Assembly (NCBI GenBank): GCA_963825345.1
Contig: CAWGSQ010000011.1
Location: 496,001 to 560,000, forward strand
From: JACVRW01 sp963825345
GTDB taxonomy: Bacteria > Actinomycetota > Thermoleophilia > Solirubrobacterales > Thermoleophilaceae
Direction: 5' to 3'
DNA length: 64,000 nt
A program made the position numbers and the translations under genes. The stretch's first letter is position 1; the number at the start of each line of letters is the position of its first letter. The notes under the pieces are model-generated. The model was given only the letters and a program-made list of their open reading frames with translations. It ran no database searches and was not told the origin of the DNA. Shown piece after piece: positions 7,849 through 16,019 of this stretch.

Positions 7849-8613
7849 ATGGACCCGGTGACCTACGAGCGCCACGGCGCCGCAGCCCTTCTGACCATCG
7901 ACCGCCAGGAGCGGCGCAACGCCATCGACGGCCCGACGGCCGAGCTGATCGCGGCCGCGTACGACCGCTTCGTGGCCGACGACGACGCCCGCGTGCTCGT
8001 GATCACCGGCGCGGGGGGCGTGGCGTTCTGCGCCGGTGCGGACCTGAAGGCGATTGAGAGCTTCGCCCCCCGCATGGAGGACCCCCGCGGGCCGCTCGGG
8101 ATCAGCCGCGTGATCTCGCCGAAGCCGACGATCGCCGCCATCTCGGGATGGTGCCTCGCCGGCGGCCTCGAGCTGGCGCTCTGGTGCGACCTGCGCATCG
8201 CGACCGAGAACTCTGCGCTCGGCTTCCCGGAGCGCCGCTGGGGCGTGCCGCTCGTGGACGGCGGGACCCAGCGGATGCCGCGGATCATCGGGCTCGGACG
8301 CGCCCTCGACCTCATCCTCACCGGGCGCATCGTCGACGTGGACGAGGCCCTTGCGATGGGGCTGGTGACCGAGGTGGTGCCCGCCGGGCGACACGTGGAG
8401 CGCGCGCTCGACATCGCGGAGGCGCTGGCGCGCTTCCCGCAGGACACGATGCTCGCGGATCGCCGAGCGGCGATCGAGGGAATCGGGCTGACGTTCGAGG
8501 AAGGTCTGGCGCTCGAGGCCGAGAGCAGCGCCCCCACGCAACAGACTGCCTGGGCCGGCGCCGCCCGCTTCTCTGGTGGCGAGGGAAGAGGCGGCGCCGG
8601 CTCCGGCGTGTAG
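7849..8613 (+). CDS. enoyl-CoA hydratase/isomerase (crotonase) family protein
   Basis: A 254-residue crotonase-fold enzyme acting on acyl-CoA thioesters. FCAGADLKAIE near residues 61-71 forms the oxyanion-hole segment and GWCLAGGLELALWCDLRIAT near 100-119 follows. GFPERRWGVPLVDGGTQRMP then carries the position of the second acid. ATG 7849 gives the normal N-terminus MDPVTYERHGAAALLTIDR; an earlier in-frame start would cross the hairpin region. The substrate is not evident, and beta-oxidation or a side-chain pathway is possible. The next genes on this strand are an ABC exporter 99 bases on. Confidence 0.9.
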   Translation: MDPVTYERHGAAALLTIDRQERRNAIDGPTAELIAAAYDRFVADDDARVLVITGAGGVAFCAGADLKAIESFAPRMEDPRGPLGISRVISPKPTIAAISGWCLAGGLELALWCDLRIATENSALGFPERRWGVPLVDGGTQRMPRIIGLGRALDLILTGRIVDVDEALAMGLVTEVVPAGRHVERALDIAEALARFPQDTMLADRRAAIEGIGLTFEEGLALEAESSAPTQQTAWAGAARFSGGEGRGGAGSGV

Positions 8614-8672
8614 TACCCCTGCGGAAACTCACCGGCTGAAACGCAGGCCCTCGCGAGAACTTGCGCGGGTTT

Positions 8673-8687
8673 CGAAAAAAGTTTTCG
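8673..8687. repeat. small AT-rich inverted repeat before the exporter operon
   Basis: CGAAAA (8673-8678), AAG, TTTTCG (8682-8687) forms a perfect short palindrome in the 98-base gap ahead of the DrrA-like gene. It is the only AT-rich patch in that gap. It could be an operator or part of the promoter. I could not assign a convincing -35/-10 pair. Confidence 0.35.
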
Positions 8688-8711
8688 GCGGGCGCTGGAT
8701 AACCTCGCCGG

Positions 8712-9569
8712 GTGGCATCCGCAGCCATAGAGGTGACCGACCTGCACAAGGCCTATGGGCCGGTCGAGGCCGTGCGCGGGCTCTCCTTCGAGGTCGAGCG
8801 CGGCGAGGTCTTCGGGCTGCTCGGGCCAAACGGGGCCGGCAAGACGACCACCGTCGAGATCCTCGAGGGCTACCGGCGCCGCTCGGCAGGCGAGGTGCGC
8901 GTGCTCGGGCACGACCCCGCCACCCGCGACCGCGACCTCCAGCAGCGCGTCGGGATAGTGCTCCAGAGCTGCGGCTTCTACCCGCGCGTGACCGTGCGCG
9001 AGGCCGTTCAGCATTTCGGCAAGGCCTACGAGCACCCGCGCGACACCGGCGAGACGATCGAGCTCGTCGGCCTCGGCGAGAAGGCGGACACCCGCACGAA
9101 GGAGCTCTCGGGCGGCCAGCGCCGGCGCCTCGACCTCGCGCTGGCCCTGGTGGGCGACCCGGAGCTCGTGTTCCTCGACGAGCCGACCACCGGCTTCGAC
9201 CCAGCTGCGCGCCGGACCGCCTGGGGCGTCGTCCGGACGCTCAAGGAGCTCGGCAAGACCGTCCTGCTCACCACCCACTACCTCGAGGAGGCGCAGGAGC
9301 TGGCGGACCGGGTGGCGATCGTGAAGGAGGGACGGATCGTCGCCGAGGGTCCACCGGACCAGCTCAGCCCGATCAGCTCCGGTTACCGGGTCTCGTACCT
9401 CTCCGGCGGCAACCGGGTCGAGCACCAGACCGACGACCCCACCGAGCTGCTCCACCGCCTCACGCGTGACGCCATCGCGCGCGGAGAGCGGCTCGAGGGT
9501 CTCGAGGTCACGAGGCCCACCCTCGAGGAGGTCTACCTCCAGCTGACCGCGGATGCGGACTCCGCATGA
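8712..9569 (+). CDS. ABC-2 exporter ATP-binding protein (DrrA-like)
   Basis: A 285-residue ATPase that energises an export permease. Walker A is LLGPNGAGKTTTVEILEG near residues 36-53, the signature motif is LSGGQRRRLDLALALV near 134-149, and Walker B LVFLDEPTTGFDP follows. The H-loop lies in LLTTHYLEEAQELADRV. The C-terminal 70 residues are the usual DrrA-type extension. Start is GTG 8712. Stop and next start overlap as ATGA at 9566-9569, so it is coupled to its permease. Cargo (drug, lipid or polysaccharide) cannot be inferred. Confidence 0.92.
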   Translation: MASAAIEVTDLHKAYGPVEAVRGLSFEVERGEVFGLLGPNGAGKTTTVEILEGYRRRSAGEVRVLGHDPATRDRDLQQRVGIVLQSCGFYPRVTVREAVQHFGKAYEHPRDTGETIELVGLGEKADTRTKELSGGQRRRLDLALALVGDPELVFLDEPTTGFDPAARRTAWGVVRTLKELGKTVLLTTHYLEEAQELADRVAIVKEGRIVAEGPPDQLSPISSGYRVSYLSGGNRVEHQTDDPTELLHRLTRDAIARGERLEGLEVTRPTLEEVYLQLTADADSA

Positions 9570-10411
9570 GCCCCATGGGCCTCGCATGGGAGCAGTTCCG
9601 CTTCGAGCGCAAGCTGTTCTGGCGCAACCCGAGTGCGGCCTTCTTCAACTTCCTGCTGCCGATTCTGCTCCTGGTCCTGATCGCGACCGCGTTCAGCACG
9701 GACGACGAAAGCCTCGAGGTGCTGATCCCCGGCGTGGCCGGCATGGGCGTGCTCGCCACGACCTTCACGGCGCTCGCCTTCAACCTGACCATGCTGCGGG
9801 ACGAGGGCGTCCTCAAGCGCATCCGCGGCACGCCGATCCCGCCGTGGGCCTACCTGGCCGGCTTCATAGGCTCTGCCACGCTTAACGCCGTCCTCCAGGT
9901 GACCCTCGTGGTGGCCATCGGAAACCTTCTCTACGGCGTGGACTGGCCGCACGACCCGCTGCTCCTGGTGGGCTTCACCCTGCTCGGCGTGATCTGCTTC
10001 GCGGCGCTCGGCGTGGCGTTCTCCCACGTCATCCCGAACGAGGACGCCGCGCCGGCGTACACGAACGCCGTCTTCCTGCCGGTGATCTTCATCTCGGGCG
10101 TCTTCTACTCGACCGACGAGCTGCCGGAGGCGCTGAAGGTGGTGGCCGAGGCGCTGCCGCTGAAGCATCTGATCGACGGGCTCTCGGAGGCGATCGTGGG
10201 CGGAGGCTCGGCCGATGTGGGGACGGCGGCGCTGGTGGTGGCGGCGTGGGCGGCCGGGGCGCTCTTTTTGGCGGTGCGGTTCTTCGATGGGAGTGAACGG
10301 CGGGCATACCCCCCGCTAGAGGCGCAGCGCGTGCCCGTGCCGCCGCAGCCACGCCTCGTGCTCTCGCCAGCGTGGCGAGCGGCTCGCCAGCAAGCGCCAG
10401 AAGCGCTGTGA
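9566..10411 (+). CDS. ABC-2 type transporter permease (DrrB-like)
   Basis: A 281-residue membrane protein with an N-terminal amphipathic start and about six membrane helices, including FFNFLLPILLLVLIATAF near residues 31-48. The ABC-2 hallmark FISGVFYSTDELPEALKVV lies near 175-193. The membrane domain ends around residue 240. The last 40 or so residues are Arg/Pro-rich and antisense to the 3' end of the neighbouring metallopeptidase gene, a 96-base convergent overlap. That tail may have arisen by loss of an earlier stop. Confidence 0.9.
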   Translation: MSPMGLAWEQFRFERKLFWRNPSAAFFNFLLPILLLVLIATAFSTDDESLEVLIPGVAGMGVLATTFTALAFNLTMLRDEGVLKRIRGTPIPPWAYLAGFIGSATLNAVLQVTLVVAIGNLLYGVDWPHDPLLLVGFTLLGVICFAALGVAFSHVIPNEDAAPAYTNAVFLPVIFISGVFYSTDELPEALKVVAEALPLKHLIDGLSEAIVGGGSADVGTAALVVAAWAAGALFLAVRFFDGSERRAYPPLEAQRVPVPPQPRLVLSPAWRAARQQAPEAL

Positions 10412-10999
10412 GTGGTCCTGCACGTCCAGGTGGGCGACCTCGTGCTCGACCACGTACTCGAGGATCTCCTCGGGCGCCAGCAGCAGGCGCCAGTTGAAGC
10501 TCATCGCTCCGCTCGTGGAGCAGCTCGCCCAGCGCGTGCGCTGCCCGCGGATCTGCAGCGTCGTGTAGCTGCGGCCGGCTCGCGCGACCGCGGCGTCGAG
10601 CCGGACGGCGACCTCGGTGCGCGCCTGGCGGCGATACCAGGCCTCGAGCGCCTTTCGCGGATCCGCGCCGGGCACCAGAACCACGCGGAGCTCGTCGCCG
10701 CGACGGGAGACAAATGGTCTAGTTCGGCCCGCCTCGGCGCTCATGTCCAAGATCAGGCGCTCGCCGAGGTACGGAATTCCGCCCCCGTTCTGGATTTGCG
10801 GGCGCGGCACCTCGGTCTCGGACTCGCGCATCCGGCGCAATGTCCGCTCGATCCATGGACGTTTCTCCTGGACAAACGGCTCAACGTTTCGAAGGGGAAA
10901 TCGGCGCGGAACGACCACCTGGACGCCGTCCGCGTCGACCAGGATTCGCGCATGGACAGCGCGATCTGAGCGCCTTATTCGGTACGGAAGCGTCGACAC
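10316..10999 (-). CDS. YgjP/DUF45-type zinc metallopeptidase (M48-like)
   Basis: A 227-residue soluble protein of the YgjP-like (DUF45) metallopeptidase family. The zinc motif is VVEHEVAHLDVQDHSQRFW near residues 186-204, an HExxH with a downstream His. The upstream QIRGQRTRWASCSTSGAMSF near residues 149-168 is typical of the family. The role of most members is unknown. Start GTG 10999 gives MSTLPYRIRRSDR. The gene overlaps the permease gene convergently by 96 bases. It diverges from the TasA-like operon across 162 bases. Confidence 0.88.
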   Translation of the reverse strand: MSTLPYRIRRSDRAVHARILVDADGVQVVVPRRFPLRNVEPFVQEKRPWIERTLRRMRESETEVPRPQIQNGGGIPYLGERLILDMSAEAGRTRPFVSRRGDELRVVLVPGADPRKALEAWYRRQARTEVAVRLDAAVARAGRSYTTLQIRGQRTRWASCSTSGAMSFNWRLLLAPEEILEYVVEHEVAHLDVQDHSQRFWRLLASRSPRWREHEAWLRRHGHALRL

Positions 11000-11161
11000 A
11001 GAGGCCCACGATAGGGGCCGCTCCGGACTTCGAACATTTGTCCATCTACCTCATCTGGGGGAGGGGCAGGCCGACAACACCTCAGCGGAGTCGTATTTCC
11101 CCACGCCTCCGTCAGACCTAGAACTCGCATTCAGACCCAGGCTATGAAAGGGAGTGGGGGA
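11000..11161. promoter_or_regulatory. divergent intergenic region upstream of the TasA-like operon
   Basis: A 162-base gap separates the leftward metallopeptidase gene from the rightward TasA-like operon, so it must carry both promoters. It ends in the purine-rich ribosome-binding stretch GGGAGTGGGGGA just before ATG 11162. That supports this start over ATG 11144, which lies upstream of the stretch. I found no clear -35/-10 pair and no known riboswitch. Confidence 0.4.
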
Positions 11162-11731
11162 ATGAACAAGACAAAGAAGATTTTGCGTTCACTGGTTGTG
11201 GTCGGCGTGGTTGGGGCAGTGGCTACGGCCGGTGCCTTCTCCGCCTTCTCGGGCCAGACGGACAACCCCAACAACCAGATCACGGCCGGTACGGTCGACG
11301 TTCAGGACAACGACGCCAATGGCGCGCTGTACGACATCGCCGCAGCCAAGCCGCTCGATCCGAAGGAAAGCTGCATCGAGGTCAAGTACACGGGCTCGCT
11401 GCCGTCCGACATCAAGATGTATCGGGTGCCCGGCGCACTCGGCTCGCTCGCTCCGTACGCGAACCTCAAGGTCGAGTACGGCACGCAGGCCAGCCCGGTC
11501 TTCCCGACCTGCACCGGCTTCAGTGCCGCAGGGACGCTCTACAACGGTGACCTCCCCGGGTTCGCCACGGACTGGACCGGTGGCTACGCCGCCACTCCGG
11601 GCGTGGACGGCGACTGGGACCTGAACGAGACGCTCGTGTACCGCGTCACGGTCTCGATCGACGACGACGCGAACGCCGAGGGGCTCAACACGAGCGCGCA
11701 CACCCTCCGCTGGGAGGCCCGCAACCAGTAA
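11162..11731 (+). CDS. TasA/CalY-like exported protein with SipW-type signal peptide
   Basis: A 189-residue exported protein. The N-terminus is a basic start (MNKTKKILRS) and a hydrophobic helix, then GAFSAFSGQTDNPNNQITAG around residues 26-45. This matches the SipW-cognate signal peptide pattern (A-F-S-x-T-D plus N-x-I-x-A-G-T-V). The mature part is a beta-rich domain with paired Cys residues, as in TasA/camelysin-type fibre proteins that form extracellular filaments. It is first in a four-gene operon that also encodes a SipW-type peptidase. I did not use ATG 11144 because the ribosome-binding site lies after it. Confidence 0.83.
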   Translation: MNKTKKILRSLVVVGVVGAVATAGAFSAFSGQTDNPNNQITAGTVDVQDNDANGALYDIAAAKPLDPKESCIEVKYTGSLPSDIKMYRVPGALGSLAPYANLKVEYGTQASPVFPTCTGFSAAGTLYNGDLPGFATDWTGGYAATPGVDGDWDLNETLVYRVTVSIDDDANAEGLNTSAHTLRWEARNQ

Positions 11732-11764
11732 GACGAGGGGCGCGCGAGCGCCTCCCGTGCTGAC

Positions 11765-12283
11765 ATGAGTTCAGCAATCGCACCAATCCGCACCGCCGGC
11801 ATCGCAACCGGCCTGGCGCTTGCGGCGCTGATGGTGCTCGCCATGTGGATACCCGCCTCCGGCCAGTCGCTGGGGGCGGGCGTCCGTATGGCAGCGGTGG
11901 CACCCGGCGAGGTGCACGTGCCCAACACGGGCGCCTTCTTGAAGGTCGGCGGACTCGAGCCGGGCGGGAAGTCCGCCCGGGCGACGCTCCCGGTGACGAA
12001 CGTCACCCGCGGCCCCGTCGACGTGCGCCTGCGGGTGCGCATGGCGAACCACGATCTCGACCGCGCGGTGCACGTGCAGCTGCGCGCCGGTGGCCGGACT
12101 CTTGCCTCCACCACGCTCGCGGGCCTGCGCCAATGGAGCAGCCCGCTGCGGCTGAAGAAGGCCGAGGAGCGCGTGGTCCGCGTCCGAGCATGGATCCCGG
12201 AGGGCGCCTCCGACACGACCGGCCGACGCGTGGCCGTTGATCTCGAGCTCGACGCCGAGCTCACCAAGGTGTCGCGGCGATGA
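11765..12283 (+). CDS. exported beta-sandwich protein of the SipW/TasA-like operon
   Basis: A 172-residue exported protein with a signal-type helix near residues 10-30. PNTGAFLKVGGLEPGGKSA near residues 53-71 and PVTNVTRGPVDVRLRVRM near 77-94 resemble the segments in TasA-like proteins where N-terminal strands and a 'PG' turn precede a beta sandwich. It lies 33 bases after the TasA-like gene, and its TGA overlaps the peptidase ATG (ATGA, 12280-12283). A role as accessory or anchoring subunit (TapA-like by position) is inference. I do not recognise an exact family. Confidence 0.7.
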   Translation: MSSAIAPIRTAGIATGLALAALMVLAMWIPASGQSLGAGVRMAAVAPGEVHVPNTGAFLKVGGLEPGGKSARATLPVTNVTRGPVDVRLRVRMANHDLDRAVHVQLRAGGRTLASTTLAGLRQWSSPLRLKKAEERVVRVRAWIPEGASDTTGRRVAVDLELDAELTKVSRR

Positions 12284-12867
12284 CCGCCCTTGCGACGCCG
12301 CGCCGCAGCCTGAGGGGGCGGCTGATCGAACCTGTGATGCCCGTGCTGCGCGTGCTGCGGTCGCTGCTGCGCTTCGGGGCCATGACGGCGCTGGGCTTCG
12401 CGATCGGCATCGGGCTCGCGCTGGCGGTCCCGCTCGCCTTCCACGCGCGTCCGCTGGTGGTCCTCTCGGGCAGCATGGAGCCCACTCTGGGGACCGGCGA
12501 CGTGAGCGTGGTGCGGACCATCGCGCCGCTCGACGCTCGTCCTGGGGACGTCGTGACATTCCGCGATCCGGACGACGCCGAGCGCCTGATCACGCACCGC
12601 GTGCGCGAGATGCACGTGCAGGGGGGCGCTGTGGTCTTTCGCACGCGCGGCGATGCCAACACGGCATCGGAGCGCTGGCAGGTCTCCTCGACCGAGGAGA
12701 TCGGCCGGGTGGCCTACCGGATCCCGAAGCTGGGCTGGGCGTTGATGTACGCGCGCTCGAAGGGTCTGTTCGTACTGATGCTGGGAGGCGCGCTCGCACT
12801 GCTGCTCGTGTTCGAGCTGGCCTCGATCTGGCGCACCGAGGAGGGCGACGGTGACCAGGTCGCGTAG
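12280..12867 (+). CDS. sipW: SipW-type (Ser-His) signal peptidase I
   Basis: A 195-residue membrane peptidase of the S26B (ER/archaeal/SipW) class. A membrane helix near residues 36-60 is followed by the nucleophile motif VLSGSMEPTLGTGDV near residues 62-76, then DVVTFRD and LITHRVREM around residue 105. The catalytic base is a His in THRV where ordinary bacterial signal peptidases have Lys. A second helix lies near residues 160-185. In Bacillus, SipW specifically processes TasA and TapA. Here the enzyme sits among genes whose products carry SipW-type signals, which gives a clear functional pairing. Confidence 0.9.
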   Translation: MTALATPRRSLRGRLIEPVMPVLRVLRSLLRFGAMTALGFAIGIGLALAVPLAFHARPLVVLSGSMEPTLGTGDVSVVRTIAPLDARPGDVVTFRDPDDAERLITHRVREMHVQGGAVVFRTRGDANTASERWQVSSTEEIGRVAYRIPKLGWALMYARSKGLFVLMLGGALALLLVFELASIWRTEEGDGDQVA

Positions 12868-13821
12868 GGCCAAGTGGGCTGCGCTCGTGTCCGTGGCCGC
12901 GCTCGCGGTCGCGTCGGCGACCGTCGGCGTGACGCAGGGCGCATTCGCGGGACAGACGAGCAACGGCGCCAACATCATCATTGCGATGCCGGACTTCCGC
13001 GGGCCCACGATCGCCCGGGTGGCGATCGGCAAGAACACCGGCGGCGTCCCCATCGGCTCCACCGGCTACCTCAAGCCGAGCGCCACCTACCGAATCTATG
13101 CGCAGGTCACCGACGTCGGCACGCCTCCGAGCGGCACGGCGACGGTGGTAGCGAACGTGGCGAACGTGACCGCCGGCATGATCGCCGTGCCGCTCACGGC
13201 GGGGAGCGTGACGGCAGGCGGGCAGACGTACAACTACAGCAGCGCGGTTCTCACGGCCGGCGCTCTATCCAACGGCCCCAAGTCCTACTCGGTGACTGCG
13301 ACGGATGCCGCGGCCAACATCACGATGGCGAACGACAACGTGACGATCGACAACGTCGTCCCGGCGCCGACCAACATCTCGGCGAGCGGCGGCACCCCCG
13401 GTCGACCCGAGGTCGGGGACGTGCTCACCCTCACGACAAACGACACGCTCGACCCCTTCTCGCTGCTGGCGAACTGGACGGGCGCGGCCACGACCGTGCA
13501 GGTCCGCTTTGTGAACCAGGGGGGCGGCGACCGCCTCCAGGTCTGGAACTCGGCCGGCACGACACAGGTCCCGTTCGGGATCATCGACCTGGCCGCAACG
13601 ACTTCACCACAAGCACGCTGTCGTTCAACGGATCGACGATGACGCAGGCAAGCGGCGTGATCACGGTTGTGCTGGGCGCGCCCGTCGTCGGGACCGTGAC
13701 GACGGTGAACAAGGAGGGCGACATGACCTGGACACCGTCTGCGACGGCGACCGACCGCGCGGGCAATGCAATGGCTACGGGCGCGTTCGCCGAGCCCGGG
13801 GTAAGCGACTACGACTTCTAG
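12851..13821 (+). CDS. large exported Ig-like repeat protein, frameshifted
   Basis: Start GTG 12851 lies 17 bases inside the 3' end of the peptidase gene. Residues 1-32 form a signal ending GAFAGQTSNGANIII, again SipW-like. The rest is Thr/Ala/Asn-rich beta structure typical of adhesins (YSVTATDAAANITMANDNV near residue 145). The first frame breaks at about 13590-13605 and stops at 13642. The matching continuation (NDFTTSTLSFNGSTM to the end GVSDYDF) is in the next frame and stops at 13821. One extra base near CTGGCCGC restores a single protein of about 323 residues. The break may be a sequence error, a real mutation or slippage. Confidence 0.68.
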
Positions 13822-13839
13822 CGCCCGGCTGCGGCCGCG

Positions 13840-14578
13840 CTAGACCGTGGGGACGCTCCCACCGTCCACCGCCCACGCAGCCCCGGTCACGTTCGACGCG
13901 CGCTCGGAGCAGAGGAACGTGATCACCGCGGCCACCTCGTCGTCCGTGCCCATCCGGCCGAGCGGCGGGCTCGCCCGCGTTGCGGCCAGCACCTCCTCGC
14001 GAGTCGACCCGGTGCGTGCCGCGATCTGATCGGCCAGCCCGCCCTCGGACTTCCAGAGCTCGCCCTCCACCGCGCCCGGCGTGACGGAGTTCACGAGCAC
14101 GCCGCGGGCCGCGAAGGAGTCGGCGAACACCCTGCTGAGCGAGAGCAGCGCGGCCTTCGTGACCGAGTAGGACGCGTCGAGCCGGCCTGACGGGCGCCTG
14201 CCGGAAGACGAGCTCACGTTCACCACACGCCCGCCACCCGCATCGGCCATGGCCGGCGCCAGTGCTCGCATCAGCCGCATCGGCGCCATCACGTGCAGGT
14301 CCCACTGCTCCTGCCAGTCGGTGTCCGTCAGATCCTCGAGCGCCCGGGCCTGGCTCGTGCCCGCGCTGTTCACGAGCGCCCACGGCGGTTGCGGGCAGGC
14401 CTGAAGCACCCGCTCCCCGGCATCGGGGGCGGTCACGTCGAGCTCGACGTCGCGCCCCGTGGCGGGCCACGGTGAGCACCCGGGCGCCCTCCTGCGAGAG
14501 CATGCGCGCCGTGGCGGCACCGATGCCCCGCGTGCCGCCCGTAACGACGCAGACCCTGCCTTCGAGACCGAGGTTCAT
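13840..14578 (-). pseudogene. short-chain dehydrogenase/reductase, frameshifted
   Basis: The N-terminus from ATG 14578 is a good SDR start with the NAD(P) motif VTGGTRGIGAATARML near residues 12-27. At about 14455-14465 the frame changes at a GGGG run (CCACGGGGCGC). The rest of the protein (GRDVELDVTA, VNSAGTS, the catalytic SYSVTKAAL, and the C-terminal ASNVTGAAWAVDGGS) is in another frame ending at 13840. Removing one G gives an intact protein of about 245 residues. All catalytic motifs survive, so this is either a recent frameshift or a homopolymer error. It converges on the frameshifted exported-protein gene. Confidence 0.82.
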
Positions 14579-14583
14579 ATGCG

Positions 14584-15045
14584 ATGAAGTCTCACACCAT
14601 CCACCGGACGTTTCACACCGAGCAACGCCGCGAGTTCGTCCGCATCACCGATGACGTGCAGGCGGCCGTCGACGAGGCGGGCATCGCCGAGGGGCTCGTA
14701 CTCGTCGGCGCGATGCACATCACCGCCGCCGTCTGGATCAACGACGACGAGCCCGGCCTGCACGAGGACGTGCTCGAGTGGCTCGACAAGGTCGCGCCGC
14801 CGAGCTGGAAGCCGCCCGCGAACGACGTGGCTCGCGAGCTGCTCCCCGATCCCGGCGACTACCGCCACCACCGCGGCGGCGAGGACAACGGCGACGCACA
14901 TCTCAAGAACCTGCTCGTCCACCATCAGGTGATCGTGCCGGTGACCGAAGGGCGCCTCGACCTCGGCCCCTGGCAGCAGGTCTTCTACTGCGAGTTCGAC
15001 GGCGGACGGCCGAAGCGGATGGTGATCAAGGTGCTTGGGGAGTGA
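14584..15045 (+). CDS. YjbQ/UPF0047 family protein
   Basis: A 153-residue protein of the YjbQ family, small trimeric proteins with weak thiamin-phosphate-synthase-like activity and no settled role. Visible family motifs are NDDEPGLHEDVLEWLDKVAP near residues 53-72 and DYRHHRGGEDNGDAHLKN near 98-115. VTEGRLDLGPWQQVFYCEFD follows near 126-145, with the conserved His and Glu residues of the putative metal site. It diverges from the SDR gene with only five bases between starts. Confidence 0.9.
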   Translation: MKSHTIHRTFHTEQRREFVRITDDVQAAVDEAGIAEGLVLVGAMHITAAVWINDDEPGLHEDVLEWLDKVAPPSWKPPANDVARELLPDPGDYRHHRGGEDNGDAHLKNLLVHHQVIVPVTEGRLDLGPWQQVFYCEFDGGRPKRMVIKVLGE

Positions 15046-15070
15046 GGCCGGCCCGTGAGCGCGATGCCGT

Positions 15071-16006
15071 TCAGTTCACCGAATGGGGCATCGGCTTCCC
15101 TGCGAGCGCCGCGAGCAGGTTGTCGACCGCGATGTCGGCCATGCGACCGCGCGTCGCGTGCGTGGCGGAGCCGACGTGCGGCACGACCAGCAGGTTCGGG
15201 GCGTCGAGCAGGGGATGGTCACCTGGCAGCGGCTCCGGGTCGGTCACGTCGAGGGCCGCACCCGCGATCTCGCCTGCCTTGAGGGCGCGTGCCAGCGCGT
15301 GGGTGTCCACCACCGGGCCGCGCGCAGTGTTCACCAGGTAGGCCGTGGGCTTCATCCGGGCGAGCGCCTCGTCGCCGATCAGGCCCCGTGTTTCCGGCGT
15401 GAGCGGGCAGTGGAGGGTCACGAAGTCGGAGCGCTCGAGCAGCTCGTCGAGCGGCACGCCGCCGCTGCTGCGACTCGTCGTGAGCAGCTCGCAGCCGAAG
15501 CCCTCGAGCCGGCGACCCACGGACACCCCGATCCGGCCATACCCCACGATCCCCACGGTGGCGCCGTGTAGGTCCCGGCCCAGCATCAGGCCGGGCTCCC
15601 AGGTGACCCATTTGCCGCTGCGCACGAAGCCCTCCCCCTCGGCCAGCCGGCGGGCGATCCCGAGCATCAGCGCGAGCGCGAGGTCGGCCGTGGACTCCGT
15701 GAGCACCCCGGGCGTGTTCCCCACCGGGATCCCGCGCGCCGTGGCCGCATCCACGTCCACGTTGTCCACGCCCACCGCGTAGTTCGAGATCGCGCGCAGG
15801 TTCGGCGCGGCCTCGATCAGCTCGGCGTCGACCGGATCGGTGAGCAGCGAGAGCAGGCCCTCGAGCTGAGGCGCACGTGCCAGCAGCTCGGCCCGCGGCG
15901 GCGGCAGCCGCTCGGGCCATACCTCCACGTCGTGCTCGGCCTCGAGGCGCTCCAGCGCATCTCCGGGCAGCTTGCGGGTTACGAACACGCGGGCCTGGGC
16001 ACCCAT
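15071..16006 (-). CDS. D-2-hydroxyacid dehydrogenase (glyoxylate/hydroxypyruvate reductase-like)
   Basis: A 311-residue NAD(P)-dependent enzyme of the D-isomer 2-hydroxyacid dehydrogenase family. The Rossmann motif GIVGYGRIG lies near residue 150, the catalytic Arg in NTARGPVVD near 232, the Glu in DVTDPEPLPGDHPLL near 255, and the His in VVPHVGSAT near 282. ATG 16006 gives MGAQARVFVTRKLPGDAL, the normal start. The frame is open far upstream but that part is antisense to the lipid-kinase gene. The pair diverges with 13 bases between starts. Confidence 0.91.
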   Translation of the reverse strand: MGAQARVFVTRKLPGDALERLEAEHDVEVWPERLPPPRAELLARAPQLEGLLSLLTDPVDAELIEAAPNLRAISNYAVGVDNVDVDAATARGIPVGNTPGVLTESTADLALALMLGIARRLAEGEGFVRSGKWVTWEPGLMLGRDLHGATVGIVGYGRIGVSVGRRLEGFGCELLTTSRSSGGVPLDELLERSDFVTLHCPLTPETRGLIGDEALARMKPTAYLVNTARGPVVDTHALARALKAGEIAGAALDVTDPEPLPGDHPLLDAPNLLVVPHVGSATHATRGRMADIAVDNLLAALAGKPMPHSVN

Positions 16007-16019
16007 GAAGGCGAGGAGC

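Noticed and set aside
15972..16019. Upstream start for the lipid kinase gene
   Set aside because: It would overlap the divergent dehydrogenase start and lacks a ribosome-binding site, while ATG 16020 follows GAGGAG.
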